A stretch of DNA of 64,000 nucleotides from SAR324 cluster bacterium (lineage in GTDB: Bacteria > SAR324 > NAC60-12): positions 335,129 to 399,128 of the forward strand of contig JANQJU010000023.1 in the NCBI GenBank assembly GCA_028281495.1, in the 5' to 3' direction. The translations under genes were made by a program, and so were the position numbers. Below, one piece after another: positions 1-9,600 of this stretch. How positions within the stretch are numbered: the stretch's first letter is position 1; each line of letters begins with the position of its first letter. A model generated the notes under the pieces. It ran no database searches and was not told the DNA's origin. It saw only the letters and a list, made by a program, of their open reading frames with translations.

Positions 1-735
1 TTGAGAAAGCGTTCCGTTATGAACGAGGAGCTTGAGAACCACTTGAGCACGGTTTGTGACGCGTTCGAACCCCGGCGCTTTGTAGGGATTGAGATGGGTG
101 GGAGATTTGGGCAAGGCGGCCAAAATAGCTGACTCCGCCCAGCTCAGATCTGCCAAGGGTTTACGAAAATAACGCCGTGCAGCATAAGCCACCCCATGAA
201 TGCGATTGCCCTGGGGCAAGAGTTTCAAATAGTGACGCAGCACCGACTCGTGACCAAATTGGGAAATGAGATGCCAAGCCACCCCCATTTCCACAAGTTT
301 GTTCCAATACGTTCGCGGGCGGGGATGTTGCAGTCGTGCCACTTGCATCGCAATGGTCGAAGCGCCTTGACGAGTGGAGTGAGAAAGATTGTGAACAAAG
401 GCTCTCACGAGAGACCGGACATCAATACCGGAATGTTCATAAAATCGCTTATCTTCAATGGCCAACATGGCCCTTGTAATGCGGGGGGGCAGGCCCTCTG
501 GCAAATCCCAAAAGCCAATCAAGTCCGAATGGCTGGCTCCGCCTTCTGCTAAAAATTGGCCATACCGGTCTTCGAACAGCGGTGTTGCTGGAGGAGTGAT
601 CAGGTGAACATGGGTTTGGACTTCATAAACGAACGTGCCTCCGAGGCCCAAGGTAAGCAGGATTCCTAGCAAGCCTATCGAAATTCCGAATGGCTTGGAA
701 TGCTTACGAAGAGTCTGACGCCACTGGGTCCACAT
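1..735 (-). CDS. pbpC: Penicillin-binding protein 1C, N-terminal part (runs off window edge)
   Basis: The reading frame is open from an ATG at 735 to the window edge, giving about 245 residues of a class A penicillin-binding protein. Residues about 15-37 form a single membrane anchor (GISIGLLGILLTLGLGG region). The glycosyltransferase-51 domain follows. Its first motif is visible as AIEDKRFYEHSGID (catalytic Glu) and its second as RQGASTIAMQVARL. This domain polymerises lipid II glycan strands on the periplasmic face; the transpeptidase half lies outside the window. The ATG sits one base after the TAA of the alpha-2-macroglobulin gene, so the two are translationally coupled. The pairing of PBP1C with alpha-2-macroglobulin is well known in Gram-negatives and is thought to link repair of breached murein to protease trapping. 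The PBP1C assignment, rather than 1A or 1B, rests on that neighbour and on the short N-terminus. Confidence 0.93.
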   Translation of the reverse strand, partial: MWTQWRQTLRKHSKPFGISIGLLGILLTLGLGGTFVYEVQTHVHLITPPATPLFEDRYGQFLAEGGASHSDLIGFWDLPEGLPPRITRAMLAIEDKRFYEHSGIDVRSLVRAFVHNLSHSTRQGASTIAMQVARLQHPRPRTYWNKLVEMGVAWHLISQFGHESVLRHYLKLLPQGNRIHGVAYAARRYFRKPLADLSWAESAILAALPKSPTHLNPYKAPGFERVTNRAQVVLKLLVHNGTLSQ

Positions 736-736
736 G

Positions 737-3700
737 TTAAGGCCTGGCTTCGATTTGAATCTGAGTTCCATTGGAACGACCGCGAACCGCTTGACGGTAC
801 ATCATTTCCGCAATGGCGGCTGGATGCACAAATTGTCCTTCAAAGTTGGCCCGCAATCGAAAGTAAAAATCATACGTCCCTTTGGGCAGGGTGTCGTAAT
901 AAAATGTCACTTGATCGTCTTCATACAAGGAGTAATCGGGTTTTAAAGAAAACGTGCCTTGAGGTTGAGCTGCTTTGGGGGCGGTTGCCAGGTTCGGGTT
1001 CAATGGTTCAAATCCAGCCGCAAAGGGAGCACGAATGGCAACAAAATTTCGGCTTTCGGGATTGATCACCCGGATGTGTTCTTCGACAATGCCTCCCATG
1101 GGCAAAGTGATGGTTTCGCGCGGCTGGACCGGCTGTTTGACCGGCGGGGCGTTGTCCTCAGGAATCACCAGTATTTCCCGTTCCACCACAAACCCCTCAT
1201 TTTTTTGAGTGACGGTATCGCCGGATCGACTGGGAAGATAACTCAACGTGAGCCACGCTAAAGGGGGAGCTTGAGGATCTCCGGATAGCATCGTAATTTT
1301 TCCTGGATTGGCTTGATTGACAGTCATCCGACTCACGGCTTTGCCTGTCGTGTCCATCGTGTCTTGATGATGCCCAAAGTCGAATTGAAACTGATGGCCT
1401 TGTTGAGGCAATCGGGGTTGTTTCAAAATCGCTCCCAAGGCGAGCAACGCCGAGGCATTTGCATTGGTGCTCCCCCATCCTTCTCCTTCGCCAAGATTCA
1501 CCAACTGGTCCACAAGCAATCGAACTCGTTCGTTTTGAGGTTCGCTCAGGAAAAGAGCATGGGCCACATTGGCCAAGGTTTTGATCTCCCCTGAATGAAC
1601 CAAGCCACCCCATCGACCCGTTCGATATTGCAAGCCTTCATAAACTTCCTCACCATCACGGAGTTTGAAAATGACACTTTTCCACAGGTCTTGTTTCAAG
1701 TTGTCGATCATGGAATGTTGATTCTCCGAGTGTTTCAACACAGCCTGAAGGATGCGGGCTTCGCTATATAAATCCAAAAGACGCGCTTGAACGGAAAAGT
1801 CTCGTGCATAGTCTTCCTGAAATTCTCCCACATAGGCCAAGGCCCTCAGGGCTTCTGCCCGTTCAAGATAGGAAGCGCCATCAATGAAATGTGAATAATC
1901 GGAGCGCAATGCCTCTTTCAGCGCTTGGATTCCCTGTTCGAGCAATTGTTCATTGATTGCATGTCCGTGCTCTTTCGCTAACGATAAAAACTCCACCACA
2001 TAAGCCGTTAACGAAACATACCCTTGGGACCCAGGCCAGTATCCGAACAGTCCATTGGATTGAACCACGCTTTCCAGATATTGCATGGTTTCTTGTAAAG
2101 GTTGTTCCAATTCTTGGGTGCGTCGTTCGATGCCGATATGGTCAAACAAGCCTTTTAACGCCAATTCGGGGATCACGCGGCTGATACGCTGTTCTGTGCA
2201 GCCATGAGGATATTCTGCCAAATATTCCAAGCCTGCCAACATTTTCACTAAAGCAGGCTCATACGTGAGCAATGCAGTTTGTTCTACCGTTCCGGGGCGC
2301 ATCGGTTCTTCGGGGACGGGAAACTCCAAGGCTTCTTCTGCGGAAAGCAACGCAAAGCGTTCTTGACGGATCCGCGAACGGTCCTTTTTCACCGGTAGTT
2401 TGATTTCAAACGCATCGGCCGATTCATCGGTGAGGCGTTGGACTGCCAATCGAATCGTGACCGTATTCTCAGGACCTTGGGGGGCCGCTTCTTGAACAAC
2501 CGTCATGGGAAAATAAATTGTTTCGGCACGGTCAGGGACCCACGTGATCGATTGCGTCTTTTGGGTCTCCACATCCAATCCCTCCACTTGCAATTCGACG
2601 ATTCCAGGACCCCCATCCCCCTCGACGATGCGCCCAATGCCCCCTGCAACGAAACGATCTCCCGGTCTCACGAAACGCGGCAAGGCGGACTGGACGATCA
2701 CCGGCAAACGCACTTGAACGGTCGATTTTGTCACGCCAAACCGAGCGAGCCCATCCGTCGCCACGGCACGAACCGCAAATTCAGTCAGATTGTCTGGCAT
2801 CGGAATTTCCACTTCCGCTTCTCCATCCACCACGGCCAGCGTTGGATTGTAATACGGCACCGTTTTGAAGTTCCGACGTACTGTCACGTTTTCAAACAAG
2901 TTTTGTTTTTTCCCCGATCCATCGCCCCCTGCAAATTCTTCCAAGGGAAATTCTCCTAAAGTTTCATTGCGCATATCAAGAAATCGCAAACGGGAATTCA
3001 CCGGATCAATGAAGCTGGGAATCGGGTCCAACCGTTGCTCTTTGCCTAAGGCCAATACAGCACGATCAACCAACCACAGGGTGACCTCGCCATCCAGAGG
3101 TGCCCCGTTGAGGTCAAACAATTTGACCTTCATCTGCAAGGTGTCTCCCGGAAGCACTTTGGGCAGATGTTCCACTGCCACCGTCATTTGATGATCGGAA
3201 GGATTCACTCGCACCCAGGTGGTGTTGGCCATGGCAACCGGCTTTGCACGATCTTCTGAACGAATGAGGGAAGTGGACTTGGAAGGAACGCGACCTCGCA
3301 TGAGCAATGTGTGCACCGCCACGCGAGGGGTCATGTCTCCCGAAATTGGTAATGTAAAAATGCCCTGTCCGTTTTTGATTTCCACCCAATGGTAGCGGTT
3401 GCGTTTGGGGCCTTCCACCACCACAAATGCTTCTGCGGTTTGAAACGGGCTCTGTAACAACAATTGAGCTTCTTCTCCCGCATTGTAACGCACCTTATCT
3501 AACACCGTACTGAACACACGGGTTTTGGGCTTTTTCCAAGTGACAGGCGTTTCTCCGGAAACATATAAATCGGCACTGACTTTTTGAAGACGACCCAATT
3601 CATCACGCGCCAAAATTTCGACCACATACACTCCCGCTTCTTCCACGGGCAACTTGGGCAACAAGGCTTGTTGGGTCGAGGTGAGGGTGGTTTCAAAAAT

Positions 3701-6553
3701 TGGTTTATCGACCACTTCGTTGACATATTTGGTGGCTCCTGTGGTGAAATCGCTCTCTTTCAAATACGAATGCCACTGGCGATGGAACAACCGGAGTTGA
3801 AACGTTTTCCCTGCCAATGGTTTTCCGCGATGGTCCAACACTAACAATTGGGGCTGAATGATCTTCGAATCCGTCAAGAAACGCTCCAACTGAATCCCTA
3901 AAACAAAAGGGGGCAAGGCCAAGACCTGCTTGGTGGTGCTGACGGTTTGTTCATCAGCCCCTCGCACGGTCACTTCCACCACATAACGCCGAGGACGGCC
4001 ATCCACTTCCGTGGCTGGATTTAAGGTCAACTCGGAACTTCCCTGTTCATCGGTTTTTTCCCGTTGGGTGTGGGTGCCTGAGGAGCGAAACGGTTTTTGG
4101 TCACTGAATCGGCTATCGGTGGAAAACAAATAACCGGGAAAGGCAGGAGGTTGAAACCGATACGGGAATTGGGTCACACGCCACGTGACATCTTGGTCGA
4201 TCACCCGGCCCCCCGCATAGTAATCTGCAACCATGCTTAAGGAAAAGGGACGGTCGAGAGGGACTTTGCTGGGGCCATGCAGGTTGATTTCAAAACGAGG
4301 GATGCGGTAGCTTTCTTTTTTGAACGTGACCGACCCCAACTGTTGATCATGATAATAATCGTACACATAGGCTTGATAACTCCCGGTTGGCAAATCCTCT
4401 TCATCAAATTTAACATAAAAACTTCCCGCTTCCGTCAAATCAATGGGATAGGTCCAACTTTTACCGCCTGGACCTTCGACCTCCAATTCTCGATCCCGAT
4501 GTCGAGCGAGTGACAATTCGCCTTGTTGACGGAGGCGGAGGTATCCCTTGATATGCACTGGTTCTTCAGGCCGATAGATAGGCCGCTCGGTGAATAAGTG
4601 CACTTTGTGAGAGATTTCTTCGCGTTTACGTCTGGGGGCTTCACGAAGCCATTGCAACCATCGAGTTCGTGACGTGTACCAGTGGTTGTCGATAAATTTG
4701 GGAGGAGGACGTTCAGGATCTAGGGTGAGCACATCATTACCCGAACGAACGGTGATGCGAGTGACATCCCCTTCAATATCGGTTTGGTGCTCATAATGGA
4801 AAACTCCCTCCGCATTGGTCCTTCCTTCAATCAATGGAACCCAATCCCTGCCCGAAGCATGAGGACTTGTCCCTTCTACGATCACCTGGGCATCCGAAAT
4901 GGGGTGTCCTGTTCGAAGTGAGGTGACGACAAACAGAATGCCCGATTCTTCTTCCACAGTGCTCAAGTTCAAATCGGTGACTTGAACTCGGACAAATTGG
5001 CGTTTCGTCGTGCTTCCCACCCTACGGTACCCCACCAAGTAGGTTCCCGGTTGGCCCACTCCAGAAATTTGAGCAAAAAACGGTTTGAGGTCTAAACCGA
5101 ATTTTAAGCGATAGCTATTGCTCTTCATGGGCAGGGGCACCATTCGAGACACCAACGGGCTGCCCAGCAACTGGATATGTTGCGCAAGGTTCTTGGTAAA
5201 TGCCGGTTCTTCTCCTGGGCCAGGAGGGCGTTGACTTTCGTCCACCAAAACTGGGTGGGTCGGGTAAGGCCAAAAATTTCGATCCTGAGAATCGATTTTA
5301 AAAATCCGAATATCCAACTGTTCATCACCCCGGCCTTCCATAGGAAATTGCTGAGGGCCGTAACGTTCCACAAGCCCTTGGCTCAGCAGCCACTTCAGAT
5401 AGGGATTGCTTTGTGGGCGGTAGAAAAACAGCTCCGCCTTTTCAAACGAAGCAAGGGTGCGTCCCGCTTGATCCAGCAACGGTTCGTCCATGACTTGCAT
5501 CCGATACGGTTTGTCTCGTTGGGCATCGAACTTTAAATGAATTCGTTTATTGGAAGTGGAGAATTCAAAATTTTGCACGGCAGGTTCAAAACGCACCATC
5601 CGTTTGACAGCCGCCAAAGAAACGGCTCCCAATTGATCACTGAATTGTAAGAACAATTCCGCCCGCTGATCTCCACAATTGATGGCTTGTTCCACCGAAT
5701 AAATGCTGCCTTGAACCGCAACCGGGTACACCGTCGAACCGCATCCCATTCCAGTGAGACGGAATAAGGGTTTGGTAGAAAACGAATATTGAGCCACCGA
5801 TCCGGTCACTTGGGCACTCAGCGATAAATGCAGATGCATGGTGACTTTTTTTCCGTAAGGAATGGGGCTCGAAAAGGTGAGTTGGTATTGCACGGGGGCA
5901 CTGGGTAAGGTGCGTTCTACTTGTTTGATTGTGAAATCACGTTGAGTTAACCAATACCGTTTTTCTTCTCCTACCCCTGGTAACGGTTTCACTTCAAAGC
6001 TCAACATTTGACTGAGTTCGTCTGCGCCCAAACGATGATCAAAGCTCAAGGTCATTTCTTGGAAGGGTTCGAGATTCTTGCTACCAGGACTCGGTTGAAT
6101 GCGGTTCGGAGTGGTCATCAGGGTGACCAATGAGTGGTCCAGATTGGCAACACGCACGGTGTAACGTTCCAAAGCAGGCCACGGAATGGTCGGTATGAAC
6201 TGTAAAGTGGTGTCGTCCAACCAACGGTACTCCCCCGGATGATCGGGATGCAGGCTTATAATTCCTGTTGGATCATCTAAAGGTTCTCCCCCTTCCAATA
6301 CTTTCCCTTTTCCCAGGCGGGGTTGAGAATCTGCCTTAAAAAACACGGTGATGGGATCGTAGCCACGTAAATAAGTTTCTGGCACCACCGTTGTTTTTTG
6401 AATATTGAGGACATGATCCACTGGTGATTGCGCCCACAACAACCGGTCCTCAAAAATCCCACCCAAACATAGGTAAAATCCAAATACGGCCACAAAAAAC
6501 GATTTCATCGAATAGCGCAAAAAAGTTGAGGTCTGTCGGTTTTCAAGCTTCAT
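737..6553 (-). CDS. Bacterial alpha-2-macroglobulin (thioester type, YfhM-like)
   Basis: This 1938-residue exported protein is a protease trap of the alpha-2-macroglobulin family. The N-terminus carries a Sec signal (FFVAVFGFYLCLGG segment, probable cleavage near LLWAQ). Met16 (MKSFF) is an equally good start, because the first 15 residues are polar. Repeated macroglobulin beta-sandwich domains fill the first 1200 residues. The thioester motif GCTEQ is intact, with Cys1452 and Gln1455, inside the alpha/alpha-toroid (PHGCTEQRISR). This makes it a covalent trap of the E. coli YfhM (ECAM) class rather than the thioester-less YfaS class. Unlike YfhM, no clear lipobox is visible, so it may be a soluble periplasmic protein. 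It sits between a 1706-residue exported protein and pbpC, all on the minus strand with short gaps, so they probably share one transcript. Confidence 0.95.
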   Translation of the reverse strand: MKLENRQTSTFLRYSMKSFFVAVFGFYLCLGGIFEDRLLWAQSPVDHVLNIQKTTVVPETYLRGYDPITVFFKADSQPRLGKGKVLEGGEPLDDPTGIISLHPDHPGEYRWLDDTTLQFIPTIPWPALERYTVRVANLDHSLVTLMTTPNRIQPSPGSKNLEPFQEMTLSFDHRLGADELSQMLSFEVKPLPGVGEEKRYWLTQRDFTIKQVERTLPSAPVQYQLTFSSPIPYGKKVTMHLHLSLSAQVTGSVAQYSFSTKPLFRLTGMGCGSTVYPVAVQGSIYSVEQAINCGDQRAELFLQFSDQLGAVSLAAVKRMVRFEPAVQNFEFSTSNKRIHLKFDAQRDKPYRMQVMDEPLLDQAGRTLASFEKAELFFYRPQSNPYLKWLLSQGLVERYGPQQFPMEGRGDEQLDIRIFKIDSQDRNFWPYPTHPVLVDESQRPPGPGEEPAFTKNLAQHIQLLGSPLVSRMVPLPMKSNSYRLKFGLDLKPFFAQISGVGQPGTYLVGYRRVGSTTKRQFVRVQVTDLNLSTVEEESGILFVVTSLRTGHPISDAQVIVEGTSPHASGRDWVPLIEGRTNAEGVFHYEHQTDIEGDVTRITVRSGNDVLTLDPERPPPKFIDNHWYTSRTRWLQWLREAPRRKREEISHKVHLFTERPIYRPEEPVHIKGYLRLRQQGELSLARHRDRELEVEGPGGKSWTYPIDLTEAGSFYVKFDEEDLPTGSYQAYVYDYYHDQQLGSVTFKKESYRIPRFEINLHGPSKVPLDRPFSLSMVADYYAGGRVIDQDVTWRVTQFPYRFQPPAFPGYLFSTDSRFSDQKPFRSSGTHTQREKTDEQGSSELTLNPATEVDGRPRRYVVEVTVRGADEQTVSTTKQVLALPPFVLGIQLERFLTDSKIIQPQLLVLDHRGKPLAGKTFQLRLFHRQWHSYLKESDFTTGATKYVNEVVDKPIFETTLTSTQQALLPKLPVEEAGVYVVEILARDELGRLQKVSADLYVSGETPVTWKKPKTRVFSTVLDKVRYNAGEEAQLLLQSPFQTAEAFVVVEGPKRNRYHWVEIKNGQGIFTLPISGDMTPRVAVHTLLMRGRVPSKSTSLIRSEDRAKPVAMANTTWVRVNPSDHQMTVAVEHLPKVLPGDTLQMKVKLFDLNGAPLDGEVTLWLVDRAVLALGKEQRLDPIPSFIDPVNSRLRFLDMRNETLGEFPLEEFAGGDGSGKKQNLFENVTVRRNFKTVPYYNPTLAVVDGEAEVEIPMPDNLTEFAVRAVATDGLARFGVTKSTVQVRLPVIVQSALPRFVRPGDRFVAGGIGRIVEGDGGPGIVELQVEGLDVETQKTQSITWVPDRAETIYFPMTVVQEAAPQGPENTVTIRLAVQRLTDESADAFEIKLPVKKDRSRIRQERFALLSAEEALEFPVPEEPMRPGTVEQTALLTYEPALVKMLAGLEYLAEYPHGCTEQRISRVIPELALKGLFDHIGIERRTQELEQPLQETMQYLESVVQSNGLFGYWPGSQGYVSLTAYVVEFLSLAKEHGHAINEQLLEQGIQALKEALRSDYSHFIDGASYLERAEALRALAYVGEFQEDYARDFSVQARLLDLYSEARILQAVLKHSENQHSMIDNLKQDLWKSVIFKLRDGEEVYEGLQYRTGRWGGLVHSGEIKTLANVAHALFLSEPQNERVRLLVDQLVNLGEGEGWGSTNANASALLALGAILKQPRLPQQGHQFQFDFGHHQDTMDTTGKAVSRMTVNQANPGKITMLSGDPQAPPLAWLTLSYLPSRSGDTVTQKNEGFVVEREILVIPEDNAPPVKQPVQPRETITLPMGGIVEEHIRVINPESRNFVAIRAPFAAGFEPLNPNLATAPKAAQPQGTFSLKPDYSLYEDDQVTFYYDTLPKGTYDFYFRLRANFEGQFVHPAAIAEMMYRQAVRGRSNGTQIQIEARP

Positions 6554-6564
6554 CTTCAGATCGG

Positions 6565-6630
6565 TTGGAAGTTAGTTTAAAGTTAATTGGGGATAAGTTG
6601 AAAGTTAGTTGGGAATAAGCTGGAAGTTAG
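6565..6630. repeat. Three 22-bp tandem units in the gap before the alpha-2-macroglobulin gene
   Basis: Three consecutive 22-bp units lie at 6565-6586, 6587-6608 and 6609-6630. They share a TTGG-(A/G)-A-TAAG/TTAG core followed by AGTTA and are imperfect. They fill almost the whole gap between the stop of the 1706-residue gene and the start of the alpha-2-macroglobulin gene. Similar short minisatellites of different sequence occur in other gaps of this window. Confidence 0.85.
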
Positions 6631-6637
6631 CTAGAAA

Positions 6638-9600
6638 CTAGTGAGAAGGCGTGTACTGACGCATCACACTTTCGGGTACCTGTTGTTGACTGCCTTGATG
6701 CCCCAGCAATACCGGGGTGTACTGGACAGGCAACGTGTCTCGATGGTGTGTTTTGACCGTGAATAAATAGTATCCAGGTGCCAAATTTCGAAAAACTAAC
6801 GGTCCTTTACCCAAGAGTTGAAAATTCTTATCAAACAATCGCCCGTCAAGGGCATCGGTTTCCGCCTGCACCCCGATGCCGACATTACTTTGAGTCGCCA
6901 CATGAAACGCAAAGACTTGAATTTCACCCGAACGCAACAACCACGGTTGGGATGTGTTGGACGAGTCGGACAATAAATGGGGTCTTATTTTTCGAAGTCG
7001 GAGTTTTCCCGTATGCGGCAGTCCTCGTACCGGACGAGTCCAGAGTTCGTAGTTTCCAGGTTGGGCAAAATAGATCAACTGGGCCCCCTCGGTTTGAGTG
7101 GCAACGGTGGTGCGAAGCACCTGCTGCTGCCACAAGGCCAAAGCTCCCGGCGTATCGGTATCGACTACAATATAAATCGGTTCGTCAATCTGAAATTTCC
7201 AGCGTTGGGCTTGGTTGGATAAATCACTTGCCCCAACAATCGGTTGTGGACTGACCTCCTCTGGAGACATTGCCATAAACCGTTGTTTTTCCGCTTCCAA
7301 GGGGGCGGTCCAAATGCGCACATACCCAGGGGCATAATGGAGTTCCAAGACCCCTTGTTCGGTTTGGGGTGGCAATTCAAACGACTCGCCTTCTAGAATA
7401 TAACCCGTCGTTGTCAACAGTCGGCCTTGAGCCTGATTCGCTTGGAAAAATAAGCGTTGCCCTTTTGGAATGTTTTGAATTTTGAGTCGGAGAATTCCTG
7501 AAGTGGAAAAAATGGATTCAAAGCCGGAGTGGGGATCTAAGGTGGACAGGCTTTGAGATAAGTTCCCACGACGTTCTACACGATACGGAGCGGACCGCTC
7601 TCCACGATTGATGAGGATGAGATGGTTCTTTGTTACAGCAAGCATTCGACTTTGATTTTGGTGGGTCGCCGCAACGACACCATCCAACTGCTGGCCGTTC
7701 CAACTTGCCGCTACCATTTGTTTTGAGAGCAAGATTTCAGATCGGTGGGGAGGGCCTTCAATAACAATGCGGTGCGACCTGCCCGGTGCAATCACTCCAT
7801 CCAATTTTGACTCTTGGTTGGTGAGTGATGTTTGCGACTCTACGGGGTAAGGTTTCAATATCAGCCTTGTTTTGAGGGTGGTTGCTGGAGGGCGGGCTTG
7901 CCATACTTTTCCTCGGAAAGTTCCTGGCCCAGGAAATACGGTGAGCGTATTGGGGCCTTCACGCCACATCCCCTCCCAATTGAATAATGCCGAATTCTCT
8001 TCATTGGAGCGCATTGCCATTGCGCCTAAACTGGAATCCACAGAAGAGAACTCCAGGAGTATGGGCGCATCTTCCAGTTGTGTGAGATCAAAAAAGAGAG
8101 GCTCCTTTTCAAGATCCAAGGTCACCGCGGCATCGGGTTGCAACGTGAACGGGACCAAGGTGATCGATTGCCCCGAGCATTGAGAAGTACAAACCAACCA
8201 CCCCTCTTGACGCCGTAGACTGAAAGGTCCCGTCCCAATCGATTGGCATGGCTGATGGATTTCAGGGCAAAGCAGGGCGGAGCCAAGTCGGGTTTGAGTT
8301 TGATACGTGATGTGAGAGGCATGAGTGAGCCACAGCACTGGGGGAACCTCTTCTGAAAAAGGAGGGAGTGTGTTTGAGGATTGCATGGAATGTTCGACCT
8401 CTGGAAGCACACGTCCTTGAATGGTTGTCCTGCTGGCGATCTGGCTCGTGCCCCAAACCAACAAAACATACGAATCATGAGCGCGTAACGGGATCCACAT
8501 TTCATTGGAGCCTTCTGCAACCACTTGATTTTGATGGAGCAGTGCCAATCGGATGGGATGAGTACTGGTTGACTGAAAATGCACCACTCGCGTTTTTTCG
8601 ATAGCCTGGAGGGGGATTTTCAACACTTCTTGATTCAGAGCTTGATCGATGGAAAACGGAAGCCCTTGTTGGGACATTTGGCGTTCATTTCGTGCCACCA
8701 TCGACACGGCAATGCTTCCATATTGTCTACCAATTCCGACCAGTTTGAGTTGGTATTGTTGAGGCTTCAAATGCTGGGAGATATGGAAATTCCAATCGTT
8801 GGGGCTATCGTCACTTTCCACAATTTTTTGCTGAGTGTTAGCATCCCACAAACTGGCCTTCACATCAGAATTACCAAAGCTGCTTAAATCCACTAAGGCT
8901 GCTTTGCTGAGATTCACATTGAACGTGGCGGGTAGTGACCGAACCGTTTGGGTGAGCCCGGGAACCAAATCCTGGGTTGTCATGCTCAGGGTGTAATCCA
9001 CAAAATCGTCGTTTTCGATACCCGTGACTTCTAGCGTGTAGGTTCCCTCAGAGAGGGTCCCCTTCCACTGAGCCATCTGTTCAACAAGGGATTGCTTCGT
9101 TTGGGTAGACCTCAAAGTGAACTGCATTTTTTCAGATAGTTTGATCTGGACGTCGGTTGCCGCAGTCAATGTCACTTCATAGCGATCTGGATTCCTGGGG
9201 GTGGATTCTCGCCACGTATTGGAAACGGATTGATTGAGTGTCAGGGAATGAGGTCCTTTACCAGAAATCGAGGCTGCTTTTTCGACTGCGGCGAGCTGTG
9301 TGATACGCCTACTTTCTAACGGTTCTGGCAACGAATAATACTCATAATGCCCCGGTTGGAAGTATCGAACAATCGCACCTCGTCCGCCGGGAGAGAGGAA
9401 GGGCCACCCTTGGGAATCATCCAAACGATAGGCAAATTGTTTTCCCAAGCCATGCGTGGTCAAGTGGTATCGGCCTCCTTCGTGAATCTGAAACCGATAG
9501 CGCACCGCTTCATCGGGATTCAAGTGCAGGCGCTGCAAAATGCCCGGAGCCAGACCCTCTTTTGTGATCAACGGCGCACGACGCAAATGCACGCCCATCC